NCBI RefSeq assembly: GCF_024347575.1
Contig: NZ_AP025503.1
Coordinates: 310,001 to 374,000, forward strand
Source: Vibrio pelagius
Lineage (GTDB): Bacteria; Pseudomonadota; Gammaproteobacteria; Enterobacterales; Vibrionaceae
Direction: 5' to 3'
DNA: 64,000 nt
Shown: positions 1 to 8,683 of the stretch, one piece after another
How the letters are laid out: each line of letters begins with the position of its first letter
How positions within the stretch are numbered: the first letter of the stretch is position 1
Made by a program: the position numbers and the translations under genes
The notes under the pieces: model-generated
Seen by the model: the letters and a program-made list of their open reading frames with translations, nothing else
Databases searched by the model: none
What the model was told of the DNA's origin: nothing

Positions 1-120
1 ATGAAGTGGAGTTTAGGTGGAGCGGTACGCTTTCAGGTAGAGGGCGTCGTGGTACGAGCTGAATTAGCCCGCGGCGGCGATGAAGGCACCTTTAGGATCA
101 TGATAAACCAACCCTTCTAA
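1..120 (+). CDS. C-terminal end of an outer-membrane beta-barrel protein (partial)
   Basis: An open frame runs from base 1 to a TAA at 118-120 and encodes the last 39 residues of a protein whose start lies outside the window. The end alternates polar and hydrophobic residues and finishes in Asn-Gln-Pro-Phe. A C-terminal aromatic residue on an amphipathic strand is the usual recognition signal for the BAM complex, so this is most likely the last strands of an outer-membrane barrel. A BamA/TamA-like protein is my guess from the general look of the tail; 39 residues cannot fix the family. Confidence 0.5.
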   Translation: MKWSLGGAVRFQVEGVVVRAELARGGDEGTFRIMINQPF

Positions 121-186
121 AGTGTATTTTTTCGCGCAATTGAGCCTAAAAAAGCTTTTGGCCTATGGTAGGTCTAAAGCACTAGT

Positions 187-220
187 AATAAGAGCGGTTG
201 AGGGACATACCACTCTTATT
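187..220. terminator. Inverted repeat between convergent genes, possible terminator
   Basis: AATAAGAG and CTCTTATT form an 8-bp perfect stem extended inward by GGT/ACC, between the convergent outer-membrane gene and yjbQ. There is no strong T-tract, so termination is inferred from position and symmetry only. Confidence 0.35.
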
Positions 221-235
221 ATCGTGTTGTCTGTG

Positions 236-655
236 CTACTCACCTTGAATAGTCACAATCACAGTACGGCTCCCACCGAAATCACGGTGTTCACCTAAGT
301 AAATGCCCTGCCATGTTCCTAAAGCTAATCGACCATTGGTAATCGGGATTGTCACACTATTGCCCAGAAGCGATGCTTTAATGTGAGCAGGCATGTCATC
401 GTCGCCCTCATACGTATGACGATAGTAGGGTGCTCTTTCAGGTACATAACGATTAAAATGCGACTCCATATCCGCACGTACGGTAGGATCAGCATTCTCG
501 TTAAGGGTTAAGCTTGCAGAGGTATGTTGGATAAATAAGTGTAATAAACCAACAGTTGGACAATTAATGTCGTTGATGTGTTGTTCAATTTCATCAGTGA
601 TGAGATGAAATCCACGCTTTCGTGCATTGAGGTGAATAGTCTTCTGAAACCACAT
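236..655 (-). CDS. yjbQ: YjbQ-family (UPF0047) protein, secondary thiamine-phosphate synthase type
   Basis: This 139-residue protein matches the whole YjbQ/UPF0047 family in length and motifs: the [11 protein letters not shown] block near residue 43, the [12 protein letters not shown] block near residue 87, and the [16 protein letters not shown] block near residue 113. Family members are small trimeric proteins, and some have weak thiamine-phosphate synthase activity; the physiological role is not settled. The start is supported by AGAGGA six bases upstream of the ATG. It stands alone, divergent from pgi. The family is sure; the function is only as good as that annotation. Confidence 0.9.
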   Translation of the reverse strand: MWFQKTIHLNARKRGFHLITDEIEQHINDINCPTVGLLHLFIQHTSASLTLNENADPTVRADMESHFNRYVPERAPYYRHTYEGDDDMPAHIKASLLGNSVTIPITNGRLALGTWQGIYLGEHRDFGGSRTVIVTIQGE

Positions 656-980
656 ATAGCATCCTCTATAATGTATTTGGCAAAAAAGCGGTTTAACGCT
701 ATCTTTTGAACTTGAATTTATAAGGTTTAGTTCACACTTCTACAGTGTATAACCGAAATCAGCGTCAGTGAGTGGTTCACAAAAACGAACCGTGATTTAT
801 CTCAAGGCGCTGATGATTATATACGGCATAATACGTCGTGAAAAAAAATTACATAGAATCTTTCAGTGATGATGAAATCTTTGTCGTCACCGAGTCATAG
901 AGCTTTTGCCTAATCGGGGGTTCTCTTATCACATTAATGATATTGAGAATAAAACCTAAAGTAACATCGGGATAGTTACC
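656..980. other. Divergent intergenic region between yjbQ and pgi
   Basis: This 325-base non-coding stretch should hold the promoters for yjbQ (leftward) and pgi (rightward). I see a small inverted repeat (GGTTC/GAACC, about 768-785) and A/T-rich stretches, but no -35/-10 pair good enough to name. GTAAC/GTTAC flank the weak ribosome-binding site just before pgi. Confidence 0.4.
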
Positions 981-2633
981 ATGTTGAAAAATATCAACCC
1001 AACGCAAACACAAGCGTGGAAATCTCTAACTGCACACTTTGAATCTGCTCAAGATATGGATCTAAAAGAGCTATTCGCTCAAGATGCAAAGCGTTTTGAT
1101 GCGTTCTCTACTCGCTTCGGTTCAGACATCTTAGTCGACTACTCTAAGAACCTTATCGATGCAGAAACAATGCAGCACCTATTCGCACTTGCTAATGAGA
1201 CAGAAGTGAAATCTGCAATCGAAGCAATGTTCAAAGGTGACGCAATCAACCAAACTGAAGGCCGTTCAGTTCTTCACACTGCTCTGCGTAACCGCAGCGA
1301 CAAGCCAGTAATGGTTGATGGTAAAGATGTAATGCCTGCTGTAAATGCTGTTTTGGCAAAAATGGAACTCTTCACACACCGCATCGTATCGGGTGAGTGG
1401 AAAGGTTACACAGGTAAAGAGATCACTGATGTTGTAAACATTGGTATCGGTGGTTCGGATCTAGGTCCATACATGGTGACGGAAGCTCTAACACCATACA
1501 AAACCCGTCTAAACATGCACTTCGTTTCAAACGTTGATGGTACTCACATCGTTGAAACACTGAAGAAAGTAAACCCAGAAACAACACTGTTCCTAGTAGC
1601 TTCTAAAACGTTTACCACTCAAGAAACAATGACCAATGCACACTCTGCACGTGATTGGTTCCTAGCAGAAGCGGGTGATGAAGCGCATGTTGCTAAGCAC
1701 TTCGCAGCGCTATCTACTAACGCAACGGCAGTCGCTGAGTTTGGTATCGATACAGACAACATGTTCGAATTCTGGGACTGGGTTGGCGGTCGTTACTCTC
1801 TATGGTCTGCAATCGGTCTATCGATCTCACTGTCTGTCGGTTTCGACAACTTTGTTGAGCTTCTTGAAGGTGCTCACGACATGGATAATCACTTTGCTTC
1901 AACTGAGTTTGAAAGCAACATTCCAGTTATCCTTGCGCTAATCGGTATTTGGTACAACAACTTCCACGGCGCTGAGTCTGAAGCAATTTTACCTTACGAC
2001 CAATACATGCACCGTTTTGCTGCGTACTTCCAGCAAGGTAACATGGAATCTAACGGTAAGTTTGTTGACCGTGACGGTAACCCAGTGGAATACCAAACCG
2101 GTCCTATCATCTGGGGTGAACCTGGCACAAACGGCCAGCACGCTTTCTACCAGCTGATTCACCAAGGTACTAAACTGATCCCTTCTGACTTCATTGCTCC
2201 AGCAATCAGCCACAACCCAGCCTCTGATCACCACCAGAAGCTAATGTCTAACTTCTTTGCTCAAACTGAAGCACTAGCATTCGGTAAGACCAAAGAGACA
2301 GTAGAAGCTGAATTCCTAGCAGCAGGTAAAACAGCGGAAGAAGTGGCAGAACTGGTACCATTTAAAGTGTTTGAAGGTAACCGTCCAACAAACTCTATCC
2401 TAGTTAAGCAAATCACGCCTCGCACTCTGGGTAACCTAATCGCGATGTACGAGCACAAGATCTTCGTACAAGGTGTTATCTGGAACATCTTCAGCTTTGA
2501 CCAATGGGGTGTAGAGCTTGGTAAGCAACTCGCGAACCAAATCCTACCTGAGCTTGCAGATGACGCAGAAGTGACATCTCACGATAGCTCAACTAACGGT
2601 CTAATCAACGCATTTAAAGCGCTTAAAGCTTAA
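981..2633 (+). CDS. pgi: Glucose-6-phosphate isomerase
   Basis: Cytoplasmic isomerase converting glucose-6-phosphate to fructose-6-phosphate in glycolysis and gluconeogenesis. The 550 residues are the usual full length for proteobacterial Pgi. Visible signatures are the [11 protein letters not shown] phosphate-binding loop near residue 154, the SKTFTTQET block near residue 208, the [13 protein letters not shown] signature near residue 267, and the C-terminal [13 protein letters not shown] signature near residue 507. The start has only a weak ribosome-binding site (CGGGATAG). It is a single-gene unit closed by a strong terminator. Confidence 0.98.
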   Translation: MLKNINPTQTQAWKSLTAHFESAQDMDLKELFAQDAKRFDAFSTRFGSDILVDYSKNLIDAETMQHLFALANETEVKSAIEAMFKGDAINQTEGRSVLHTALRNRSDKPVMVDGKDVMPAVNAVLAKMELFTHRIVSGEWKGYTGKEITDVVNIGIGGSDLGPYMVTEALTPYKTRLNMHFVSNVDGTHIVETLKKVNPETTLFLVASKTFTTQETMTNAHSARDWFLAEAGDEAHVAKHFAALSTNATAVAEFGIDTDNMFEFWDWVGGRYSLWSAIGLSISLSVGFDNFVELLEGAHDMDNHFASTEFESNIPVILALIGIWYNNFHGAESEAILPYDQYMHRFAAYFQQGNMESNGKFVDRDGNPVEYQTGPIIWGEPGTNGQHAFYQLIHQGTKLIPSDFIAPAISHNPASDHHQKLMSNFFAQTEALAFGKTKETVEAEFLAAGKTAEEVAELVPFKVFEGNRPTNSILVKQITPRTLGNLIAMYEHKIFVQGVIWNIFSFDQWGVELGKQLANQILPELADDAEVTSHDSSTNGLINAFKALKA

Positions 2634-2654
2634 TTGCGTTGAACCGATAGAAAG

Positions 2655-2686
2655 AAACGTCAGCCTTCGAGCTGGCGTTTTTGTTT
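2655..2686 (+). terminator. Rho-independent terminator of pgi
   Basis: AAACGTCAGC and GCTGGCGTTT form a stem with a 6-base loop, followed by a T-rich run, 22 bases after the pgi stop. Confidence 0.85.
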
Positions 2687-2725
2687 TTGTTGAGTAGAGC
2701 GATATGATCTGGTCTATCGCAGGTA

Positions 2726-2754
2726 ATAAAAAAGGTTGGCACTGCGCCAACCTT
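2726..2754 (-). terminator. Terminator of the zur-cheX unit
   Basis: AAAGGTTGGC and GCCAACCTTT form a 10-bp stem. Read on the minus strand it is followed by TTTTTTATT, as expected for the end of the leftward zur-cheX transcript. Confidence 0.8.
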
Positions 2755-2795
2755 TCTTTCAATTCGCTTTCTCTAAAGTCGAACGTTCGATGCTG

Positions 2796-3257
2796 TTATT
2801 CGAAACAGATCTCGATGAAGGCGTTACCCCATTGAGATGAGAATGGCATAATGATGATCGCACCTTCACACTTGTGACGGATAGTGTGTCCTTTGCCTGA
2901 TACAACAATCGGTGTTGCCATATCAAAGTCAAAGCCACTTTCAGCAAGGATACGCTTTGCACCACCCGTTACCATGTTCGTGATCTCACCAACCATATCG
3001 GTCACTTCTTCGTTTAGACCGTTAGGGCGCTCACCTAGCATGTTCTGCATGATCTCTAGCGCTAGGCCTTCATCAAAGGTGATCGACATTGAACCACGAG
3101 ATTGTGGGCCCACCATACCGATTAAACCAGAGACATCACCACGAGCGATTTCATCTTTTTTAACTCTAGGTTTCTGTGGCTTCAATTCTAGAGAAGCCAT
3201 CGTTTTCAGCACATTCATGAGGGAAGCTAAAAACGGGTTTACAAATTCAGCGCGCAT
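2796..3257 (-). CDS. cheX: CheX-like chemotaxis phosphatase
   Basis: The 153-residue protein has the CheX/CheC-type signature E-x2-D-x3-E-x2-N-x3-G (EEVTDMVGEITNMVTGGAKR, residues about 83-102). In CheX and CheC this acidic/Asn motif carries the residues that remove phosphate from CheY-P, so a role as a CheY-P phosphatase is inferred. The N-terminus starts MRAEFVNPFLASLMNVL, typical of the family. It lies 17 bases downstream of zur on the same strand and is probably cotranscribed with it, although the two have no obvious functional link. No other chemotaxis gene is nearby. Confidence 0.88.
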   Translation of the reverse strand: MRAEFVNPFLASLMNVLKTMASLELKPQKPRVKKDEIARGDVSGLIGMVGPQSRGSMSITFDEGLALEIMQNMLGERPNGLNEEVTDMVGEITNMVTGGAKRILAESGFDFDMATPIVVSGKGHTIRHKCEGAIIIMPFSSQWGNAFIEICFE

Positions 3258-3274
3258 AATGTTCTTCTATAATC

Positions 3275-3733
3275 TTAATCTTTCAGCTCAGTCGAGCAGG
3301 CTTGGCAAGTGCCATGAGATTCGATGACGTGATTGGTCAGTCGAAAGCCGTGCTTTTCTGCATTGTTAGCAAGTTGAGCTACTAGGTTATCGTCTTGCAG
3401 TTCAATAACGCTGCCACATTTGTCACAGATAAGCAGCTGTGAGAAATGTTTGTGAGCATTACAAGAGCAGCAGCATATAAAGCTGTTTGTTGACTCAACT
3501 CGATGAATGAAACCTTGTTCCAACAAAAAGTCTAAAGCGCGATATACAGTAGGTGGTTTGGCCTGAGGTTCACTTTGCTTAAGCTGTTCCAGTAACTCAT
3601 AAGCACTAGAGGCTTTTTTATTCGCTAAGATAAGCTCAAACACTCGCTTTCTTTGAGGTGTTAGACGAACGCCTCGTGATGCGCATATCCCTTCAACTTG
3701 CTCTATTAATGTTTGGTCCAAATTTTTCACCAT
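3275..3733 (-). CDS. zur: Zinc uptake regulator, Fur family
   Basis: Zinc-responsive repressor of 152 residues. The N-terminal winged helix contains LTPQRKRVFELIL (residues 26-38) and the PPTVYRALDFLLEQGFIHR helix-turn-wing block near residue 59. The C-terminal half has CDKC and CQAC pairs, the structural zinc site of Fur-family proteins. A CCCSC run near residue 87 and the spacing fit Zur rather than Fur, which has an HHxHxxC centre. It heads a two-gene unit with cheX and diverges from dusA. I could not identify a convincing Zur operator upstream. Confidence 0.9.
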   Translation of the reverse strand: MVKNLDQTLIEQVEGICASRGVRLTPQRKRVFELILANKKASSAYELLEQLKQSEPQAKPPTVYRALDFLLEQGFIHRVESTNSFICCCSCNAHKHFSQLLICDKCGSVIELQDDNLVAQLANNAEKHGFRLTNHVIESHGTCQACSTELKD

Positions 3734-4047
3734 ACAAAGGGACGGTCCTAACTGTTTACTATTTTTGCAGCAAGATCAGTGAGGTGTCCTTAATTTCAAT
3801 AAAAGTCAGGTACAGAGCGTATTGTGACTTATGGCTTTGAATAAAACAAGGTAACTCAAAATGACTACATGACTCAAGATATAACTGATTATTGACGTCA
3901 AAATAGAGGCTCTGTGAATGGGTTGAAATATAAAAGTGTGAGGTAAAGATCATATAGCGTAAACAAGGTATAGCTATTACAATGGCCGACTTCACTTTTG
4001 TTGGCTGCGCCAATAAGTACGTTTGACTCGTAATTAGGGTATTTACC
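3734..4047. other. Divergent intergenic region between zur and dusA
   Basis: This 314-base region must contain the divergent promoters of zur and dusA. It is A/T-rich and contains only short low-quality open frames that I do not accept as genes. No clear operator, riboswitch or RNA gene was recognised. Confidence 0.4.
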
Positions 4048-5028
4048 ATGACACATTCATGTAGACTTTCTGTTGCACCAATGCTCGATTGGACTGATCG
4101 TCACTGTCGCTACTTCCATCGCCTGCTGTCTCAGCAGACTCTTCTGTATACGGAAATGGTAACGACAGGCGCAATACTGCATGGTAAAGGTGACTTCCTA
4201 GAGTACAGCGAGCAAGAGCACCCTGTGGCGCTACAATTAGGTGGCTCAACCCCAGTTGATTTGGCGGAATGTGCCAAACTTGCTGCAGAGCGTGGTTACG
4301 ATGAAGTGAACCTTAACGTAGGTTGTCCATCTGATCGTGTTCAAAATGGTCGCTTTGGTGCTTGTCTAATGGCTGAGCCTGAGCTGGTGGCTGATTGTGT
4401 ATCAGCGATGAAAGAAGTCACCGATATCCCTATCACAGTGAAAACGCGTATCGGCATCGACGAGCAGGATTCATACGAGTTCTTAACTCAGTTTATCTCA
4501 ACGGTTTCAGAGAAAGGCGGCTGTGAGCAATTTACTATTCACGCTCGTAAAGCTTGGCTGAGTGGCTTGAGCCCGAAAGAGAACCGTGAGATCCCACCGT
4601 TAGACTACACACGTGCTTACCAAGTGAAGAAAGATTTCTCTGACTTAGTGATTGCGGTGAATGGCGGCATTACTACTCTAGAGCAGACCAAAGAACATCT
4701 GCAGCACTTAGATGGCGTAATGATCGGTCGTGAGGCCTACCATAGCCCATACATTTTGGCTGAAGTGGATCAGCAGATCTTCGGTTTAGATACACCAATC
4801 AAGAAACGTTCACAGGTTGTTGAAGAGATGTACCCTTACATTGAGCAAGAGTTGATGAAAGGTGCGAGCCTAGGTCACATCTCTCGTCATATGCTTGGTC
4901 TGTTCCAAAGCATGCCGGGTGCCAGACAGTGGCGTCGTTACATCAGTGAGAACGCACACAAGAAAGGTGCAGGTATCGAAGTGATGCAAACGGCACTAGC
5001 GAAAATTCCTAAAGAACTGAATGTATAG
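4048..5028 (+). CDS. dusA: tRNA-dihydrouridine(20/20a) synthase
   Basis: FMN-dependent enzyme reducing uridine 20/20a in the tRNA D-loop to dihydrouridine. The 326 residues are standard DusA length. The N-terminus [20 protein letters not shown] and the [21 protein letters not shown] block near residue 89, with the catalytic Cys in its second half, are diagnostic of the DusA branch. The phosphate-binding end of the TIM barrel (NGGITTLEQ and [11 protein letters not shown]) is present, followed by the helical domain. pspG follows, as in E. coli, but behind its own promoter. Confidence 0.96.
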   Translation: MTHSCRLSVAPMLDWTDRHCRYFHRLLSQQTLLYTEMVTTGAILHGKGDFLEYSEQEHPVALQLGGSTPVDLAECAKLAAERGYDEVNLNVGCPSDRVQNGRFGACLMAEPELVADCVSAMKEVTDIPITVKTRIGIDEQDSYEFLTQFISTVSEKGGCEQFTIHARKAWLSGLSPKENREIPPLDYTRAYQVKKDFSDLVIAVNGGITTLEQTKEHLQHLDGVMIGREAYHSPYILAEVDQQIFGLDTPIKKRSQVVEEMYPYIEQELMKGASLGHISRHMLGLFQSMPGARQWRRYISENAHKKGAGIEVMQTALAKIPKELNV

Positions 5029-5094
5029 TCTTTAGGTTTATCACCCCGGCGAAATTTACCACTGTTGGTTATTTTAACCATTTTAAAGAAAACC

Positions 5095-5128
5095 AAAGCC
5101 ATGCATGAAAATGTGTGGCTTTTTATTT
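5095..5128 (+). terminator. Terminator after dusA
   Basis: AAAGCCA and TGGCTTT with an inner GCAT/ATG pairing form a hairpin followed by TTTTATTTG, 66 bases past the dusA stop. It separates dusA from pspG. Confidence 0.75.
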
Positions 5129-5163
5129 GTTTGATTTTTAAAGGTTTTATTTTTATCTCGTGT

Positions 5164-5179
5164 TGGTATGGAAGCTGCA
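5164..5179 (+). promoter_or_regulatory. Sigma-54 promoter of pspG
   Basis: TGGTATGGAAGCTGCA fits the -24/-12 consensus TGGCACR-N4-TTGCA, with the invariant GG and GC dinucleotides at the correct spacing. It lies 43 bases before the pspG ATG. In E. coli pspG is driven by sigma-54 with PspF, so motif and gene agree. No PspF site was defined. Confidence 0.8.
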
Positions 5180-5221
5180 ATGAGCAAGGTTAAGAGAAAC
5201 AGGTCATCATAGGAGACCATT

Positions 5222-5443
5222 ATGTTTGAATTAATCTTTGTTCTTATCTTTGTTGTGACGTTATTGGTAACAGGTATTACTTTTATGACGGTATTGGCAG
5301 CAACGGGGCTGGCACTCGTCGTGATGGTCGTATTGGGTATGGTAGGAGCGGTATTAAAACTATTACCTTGGTTGATTGTCATCGCGATTGGTATTTGGTT
5401 CTTCAAGAACGTAGTGAACAGCTCTAATCCTCGCCGTTATTAA
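5222..5443 (+). CDS. pspG: Envelope stress protein PspG
   Basis: Small inner-membrane protein of 73 residues, almost entirely hydrophobic, with two to three membrane segments (about residues 3-25, 28-45 and 48-62) and a positively charged end (NPRRY). Length, the MFELIFVLIFV start and the position after dusA match PspG of the phage-shock response, which responds to loss of proton motive force or secretin stress. AGGAGA precedes the ATG by five bases. The rest of the psp operon is not here, as expected for a separately located pspG. Confidence 0.92.
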   Translation: MFELIFVLIFVVTLLVTGITFMTVLAATGLALVVMVVLGMVGAVLKLLPWLIVIAIGIWFFKNVVNSSNPRRY

Positions 5444-5483
5444 CGGGTTATTGGGCGAAAGTCATGGTAACGTCAAATTTGAC

Positions 5484-5512
5484 CACAACGGATGTTTGTC
5501 GCATCCGTTGTG
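5484..5512. repeat. Perfect 11-bp inverted repeat after pspG
   Basis: CACAACGGATG and CATCCGTTGTG are separated by 7 bases, 40 bases after the pspG stop. There is no T-run, so it is either a Rho-type or processed 3' hairpin, or an operator for the downstream gene. I cannot decide which. Confidence 0.6.
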
Positions 5513-5594
5513 CATATGTGTGGTAGAATTTTACTCATTAGTCTATGAATATACTTAGAATTAGTACAACGTAATGGAACGGGAGTTCTCTCAA

Positions 5595-6260
5595 ATGAAT
5601 AAAATGCCATTAATTGCTTTAGTGGGAATGTTATCTTTCAGTTCGACAACGTCTGCTCAAGAAGAACCTTTCTACACGGCGAAAGTCGGTGCCGATATGT
5701 GGTGGGGAAGTACAAAGCTTAATGAAGTGGGACAAGATGATTCACAATCACCATCTTTGTACTTTGCATTTGAGCACAAGTTCCCAATGTTGCCGAACGC
5801 AAGTATTCGTTACACGTCAGTTGATGCAGAAGCATTGGCGTTTGATAAGTATGACTACACTTTTTACTACACACTGCTAGAGCACAAGTTAATGAACTTT
5901 GATGCTGGTGTGACCTTCTCTCAGTACTCTGACTCAAACTACGTTGAACCTAAAATGGGCGGTAAGCAAACGGACTTTGATGAGCGGTTGTGGAGTTTCT
6001 ACGGCAACGCTGAAATTAATGTTCCTGATACTAATTTTGATATCATTGGAACTATGGAGTTTGGTAACAGCAGCGGTATCAAGAGCACGGATCTCATGGC
6101 TGGCGTTCAATACCGAATCCCAGTGGCCGGTACACAAGTTGCTCTGCGTGGTGGCTACCGTGTTATCGATCTAGACTCAGATGAATTCTTTACTTCTGAT
6201 TTAGGTAAGAGCTTCGTTATGGTTGATGGCTGGTTTGCGGGCGCAGAAGTGATTTTCTAA
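5595..6260 (+). CDS. Outer-membrane protein of the TIGR04219 family
   Basis: A 221-residue protein starting MNKMPLIALVG. The first 22 residues form a signal peptide ending Thr-Ser-Ala-Gln. The mature part alternates in the manner of a small beta-barrel and ends in Phe (GAEVIF), an outer-membrane signature. It resembles the Vibrio/Shewanella TIGR04219 family of OmpW-sized proteins of unknown function. I chose the ATG at 5595, not the in-frame ATG at 5574, because AACGGGAG lies nine bases before it and because the signal peptide then begins correctly. It is transcribed alone and followed by a terminator. Confidence 0.8.
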   Translation: MNKMPLIALVGMLSFSSTTSAQEEPFYTAKVGADMWWGSTKLNEVGQDDSQSPSLYFAFEHKFPMLPNASIRYTSVDAEALAFDKYDYTFYYTLLEHKLMNFDAGVTFSQYSDSNYVEPKMGGKQTDFDERLWSFYGNAEINVPDTNFDIIGTMEFGNSSGIKSTDLMAGVQYRIPVAGTQVALRGGYRVIDLDSDEFFTSDLGKSFVMVDGWFAGAEVIF

Positions 6261-6308
6261 TATCGAGGCCGCTAGGCTACATACGATAAGCTGAATTAAA
6301 TGATATGA

Positions 6309-6337
6309 AAACGCGACTGAATCTCAGTGGCGTTTTT
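6309..6337 (+). terminator. Terminator of the TIGR04219-type gene
   Basis: AAACGCGACTGA and TCAGTGGCGTTT form a long near-perfect stem with a 3-base loop, followed by T6. Confidence 0.85.
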
Positions 6338-6465
6338 TGGTTTTGGATATACCAATCTGGAATGAGTTAGTACTCCCATCACTTTTGGGGATTCTTATGC
6401 ATTGCTTCAATCGACGTCTATTATTAAAAGACACAGTATTGCAGAGTCACAGCAAAGGATGGGAT

Positions 6466-6702
6466 ATGACACTCAATGAACTACGCGCACTCTATCGAGA
6501 AAATCAGCTGGTGGAAGCTATCATAGAGCCCTCAATCCAAGAAGGGGCTTGGGTTGTGGAGTTTCGACACATGAGCGGCGGCTTTGTACTGTTGACCGAT
6601 GTTCATGGTGAAGAGTGCCATTATGCCGACCTCGACTTGGCATCAAAGTCCGCAATGGCTGTCGGATTTCAACAGGTTCGCATCGAAAATCAACAACAGT
6701 GA
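6466..6702 (+). CDS. Conserved small protein of unknown function
   Basis: A 78-residue soluble protein starting MTLNELRALYRENQ. The body reads like a compact alpha/beta domain (IIEPSIQEGAWVVEFRHMS, then FVLLTDVHGEE). I know similar unnamed proteins from gammaproteobacteria but no function. The longer frame reaches back to 6337, but that overlaps the terminator hairpin of the previous gene. The ATG at 6466 follows AAGGATGGG, so I use the short start. Confidence 0.65.
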   Translation: MTLNELRALYRENQLVEAIIEPSIQEGAWVVEFRHMSGGFVLLTDVHGEECHYADLDLASKSAMAVGFQQVRIENQQQ

Positions 6703-6820
6703 ATGAACCCATAACGGTTTTTTACTTCCAAAAAGTTATAAAACATACTTTTCTATTCTTTCTTGTTATTAAAAGGAGTGGTTAATCTATCGTCACGCAA
6801 TGATTAGGGATGTCGTGACC

Positions 6821-8683
6821 ATGTCTTTAAATAAGAAAGAGTCTTCACAGAATAACGCACAAGCAGGTAGCAACGAACTACCGGGCTTAGCTGCACCATT
6901 AAATGATCAACAATTAGGTCATCTTCAACAGAGTGTTTCTGAACTTTCACCACAACAGCTTGCTTGGGTAAGTGGTTATCTATGGGGTGTAAGCCAAAAC
7001 CAACCTTCAGCGGCAGCAGCTCCAATTGCTCAAGCAGCGGCTGTGGTTGCGGCTAAACCTGCTGGTAAGCTAAGCATCATCTTTGCTTCTCAAACGGGTA
7101 ACGCAAAGGGTGTCGCAGAAGCACTAGAGTCTGAAGCAAAAGCACAAGGCATTGCGGTTGAACTGTTCGACGCGAGTGACTACAAAGGTAAGAACTTAGC
7201 AAAAGAAACACACGTTATCTTCGTTGCTTCAACGAACGGGGAGGGCGAAGCTCCTGATAACGCGATTGAACTGCATGAGTTTCTCCAATCGAAGAAAGCA
7301 CCTAAGTTACCGAACCTGCAATACGGTGTCATCGGTCTCGGTGACTCAAGTTATGAATTCTTCTGCCAAACTGGTAAAGATTTCGATAGCTTCCTATCTA
7401 AACTCGGCGCGACGCCATTTATTGATCGTGTTGATCTAGATGTGGATTACGAAGCGCCAGCACAAGAGTGGCGTGCATCAGCACTTGAGAAAGTGAAAGA
7501 AGCACTCTCTTCAGGTACTGAAGCTGAGGTGGTTCAACTTCCTGTAGGCCAACAAGCGGCTGGTCATAGCCTTTACACCAAACAGAATCCATACACAGCA
7601 ACACTATTAACCAGTCAAAAGATCACCGGTCGTGATTCAGGTAAAGACGTTCGTCATATCGAGATCGATTTAGGCGAATCAGGTATTACTTATCAACCGG
7701 GTGACGCATTGGGTGTTTGGTTTGAAAACAGCTCAGAACTCGCGAATCAAATTCTAGCGAAAGTAGGTCTTTCTGGGGTAGAGAGTGTTGATGTCGATGG
7801 CGAGAGTCTTTCTATTCATAGTGCTCTAGTCAGCAAATATGAGATCACCGCATCGAATCCACAACTCGTAACTAAGTTTGCAGAGTTATCGGGCAGTAAG
7901 AAGCTAATTAAGCTGGTGGAAGACAAAGATAAGCTTCGCGAGTACGCAGGTAACACTCAAGTTGTTGATGTTCTCTCAGAGAAGAAAACAAAGCTATCCG
8001 CTGATGAATTACTTGGTCTGCTACGTAAGCTAACACCGCGTCTTTACTCCATTGCATCAAGCCAATCTGAAGTTGATGAAGAGGTTCACCTAACAGTAGG
8101 TTTAGTGGAATACCAAAAAGGTGATGAGTCTCGTCAAGGTGGCGCATCAAGCTTCTTAGCTCAGCGCTTAGAAGAGGGCGGTGAAGTGAAAGTGTTTGTA
8201 GAGAACAACAATAACTTCAAACTTCCTCAAGATGATGCAACGCCGATCATCATGATTGGCCCGGGTACAGGTATCGCACCATTCCGTAGCTTCATTCAAG
8301 AGCGTGACAACAATGATGCTGAAGGTAATAGCTGGTTGTTCTTTGGTGACCGTACCTTCACTCAAGACTTTTTATACCAAGTTGAATGGCAGAAGTACTT
8401 GAAGTCAGGCGCTCTAACCAAGCTTGATGTGGCATTTAGTCGCGACCAGCAAGAGAAGGTGTATGTTCAAGACCGTCTCATCGAGCAAGCTGAGCAAGTG
8501 TGGCAGTGGCTACAAGATGGCGCTTACCTCTATGTATGTGGTGATGCGACTCGTATGGCAAAAGATGTCAACGAAGCGCTGATTACAATCGCACAAGAAC
8601 AAGGCAAGCAGAGCCGAGAGCAAGCTGAAGAATATATTAACGATCTACGTAAAGCGAAACGTTACCAAAGGGATGTGTACTAA
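6821..8683 (+). CDS. cysJ: Sulfite reductase (NADPH) flavoprotein, alpha subunit
   Basis: Electron-input subunit of assimilatory sulfite reductase, passing electrons from NADPH through FAD and FMN to CysI. With this start it has about 620 residues. An N-terminal flavodoxin domain ([27 protein letters not shown]) is followed by an FAD-binding domain ([11 protein letters not shown]) and an NADPH-binding ferredoxin-reductase domain ([26 protein letters not shown]-terminal RYQRDVY). An in-frame ATG exists at 6800. I prefer 6821 because TAGGGA lies about 10 bases upstream and the protein then begins MSLNKKES. The stop overlaps the cysI start by one base (TAATG), so translation is coupled. Confidence 0.95.
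   Translation: MSLNKKESSQNNAQAGSNELPGLAAPLNDQQLGHLQQSVSELSPQQLAWVSGYLWGVSQNQPSAAAAPIAQAAAVVAAKPAGKLSIIFASQTGNAKGVAEALESEAKAQGIAVELFDASDYKGKNLAKETHVIFVASTNGEGEAPDNAIELHEFLQSKKAPKLPNLQYGVIGLGDSSYEFFCQTGKDFDSFLSKLGATPFIDRVDLDVDYEAPAQEWRASALEKVKEALSSGTEAEVVQLPVGQQAAGHSLYTKQNPYTATLLTSQKITGRDSGKDVRHIEIDLGESGITYQPGDALGVWFENSSELANQILAKVGLSGVESVDVDGESLSIHSALVSKYEITASNPQLVTKFAELSGSKKLIKLVEDKDKLREYAGNTQVVDVLSEKKTKLSADELLGLLRKLTPRLYSIASSQSEVDEEVHLTVGLVEYQKGDESRQGGASSFLAQRLEEGGEVKVFVENNNNFKLPQDDATPIIMIGPGTGIAPFRSFIQERDNNDAEGNSWLFFGDRTFTQDFLYQVEWQKYLKSGALTKLDVAFSRDQQEKVYVQDRLIEQAEQVWQWLQDGAYLYVCGDATRMAKDVNEALITIAQEQGKQSREQAEEYINDLRKAKRYQRDVY

Noticed and set aside
3759..4049. 96-codon open frame on the minus strand before dusA
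   Set aside because: A/T-rich composition, no ribosome-binding site, overlaps the dusA start; looks like a chance frame in the promoter region.
6337..6465. Longer start of the small protein at 6466
   Set aside because: It begins in the T-run of the preceding terminator, and the extra N-terminus shows no family-like sequence.
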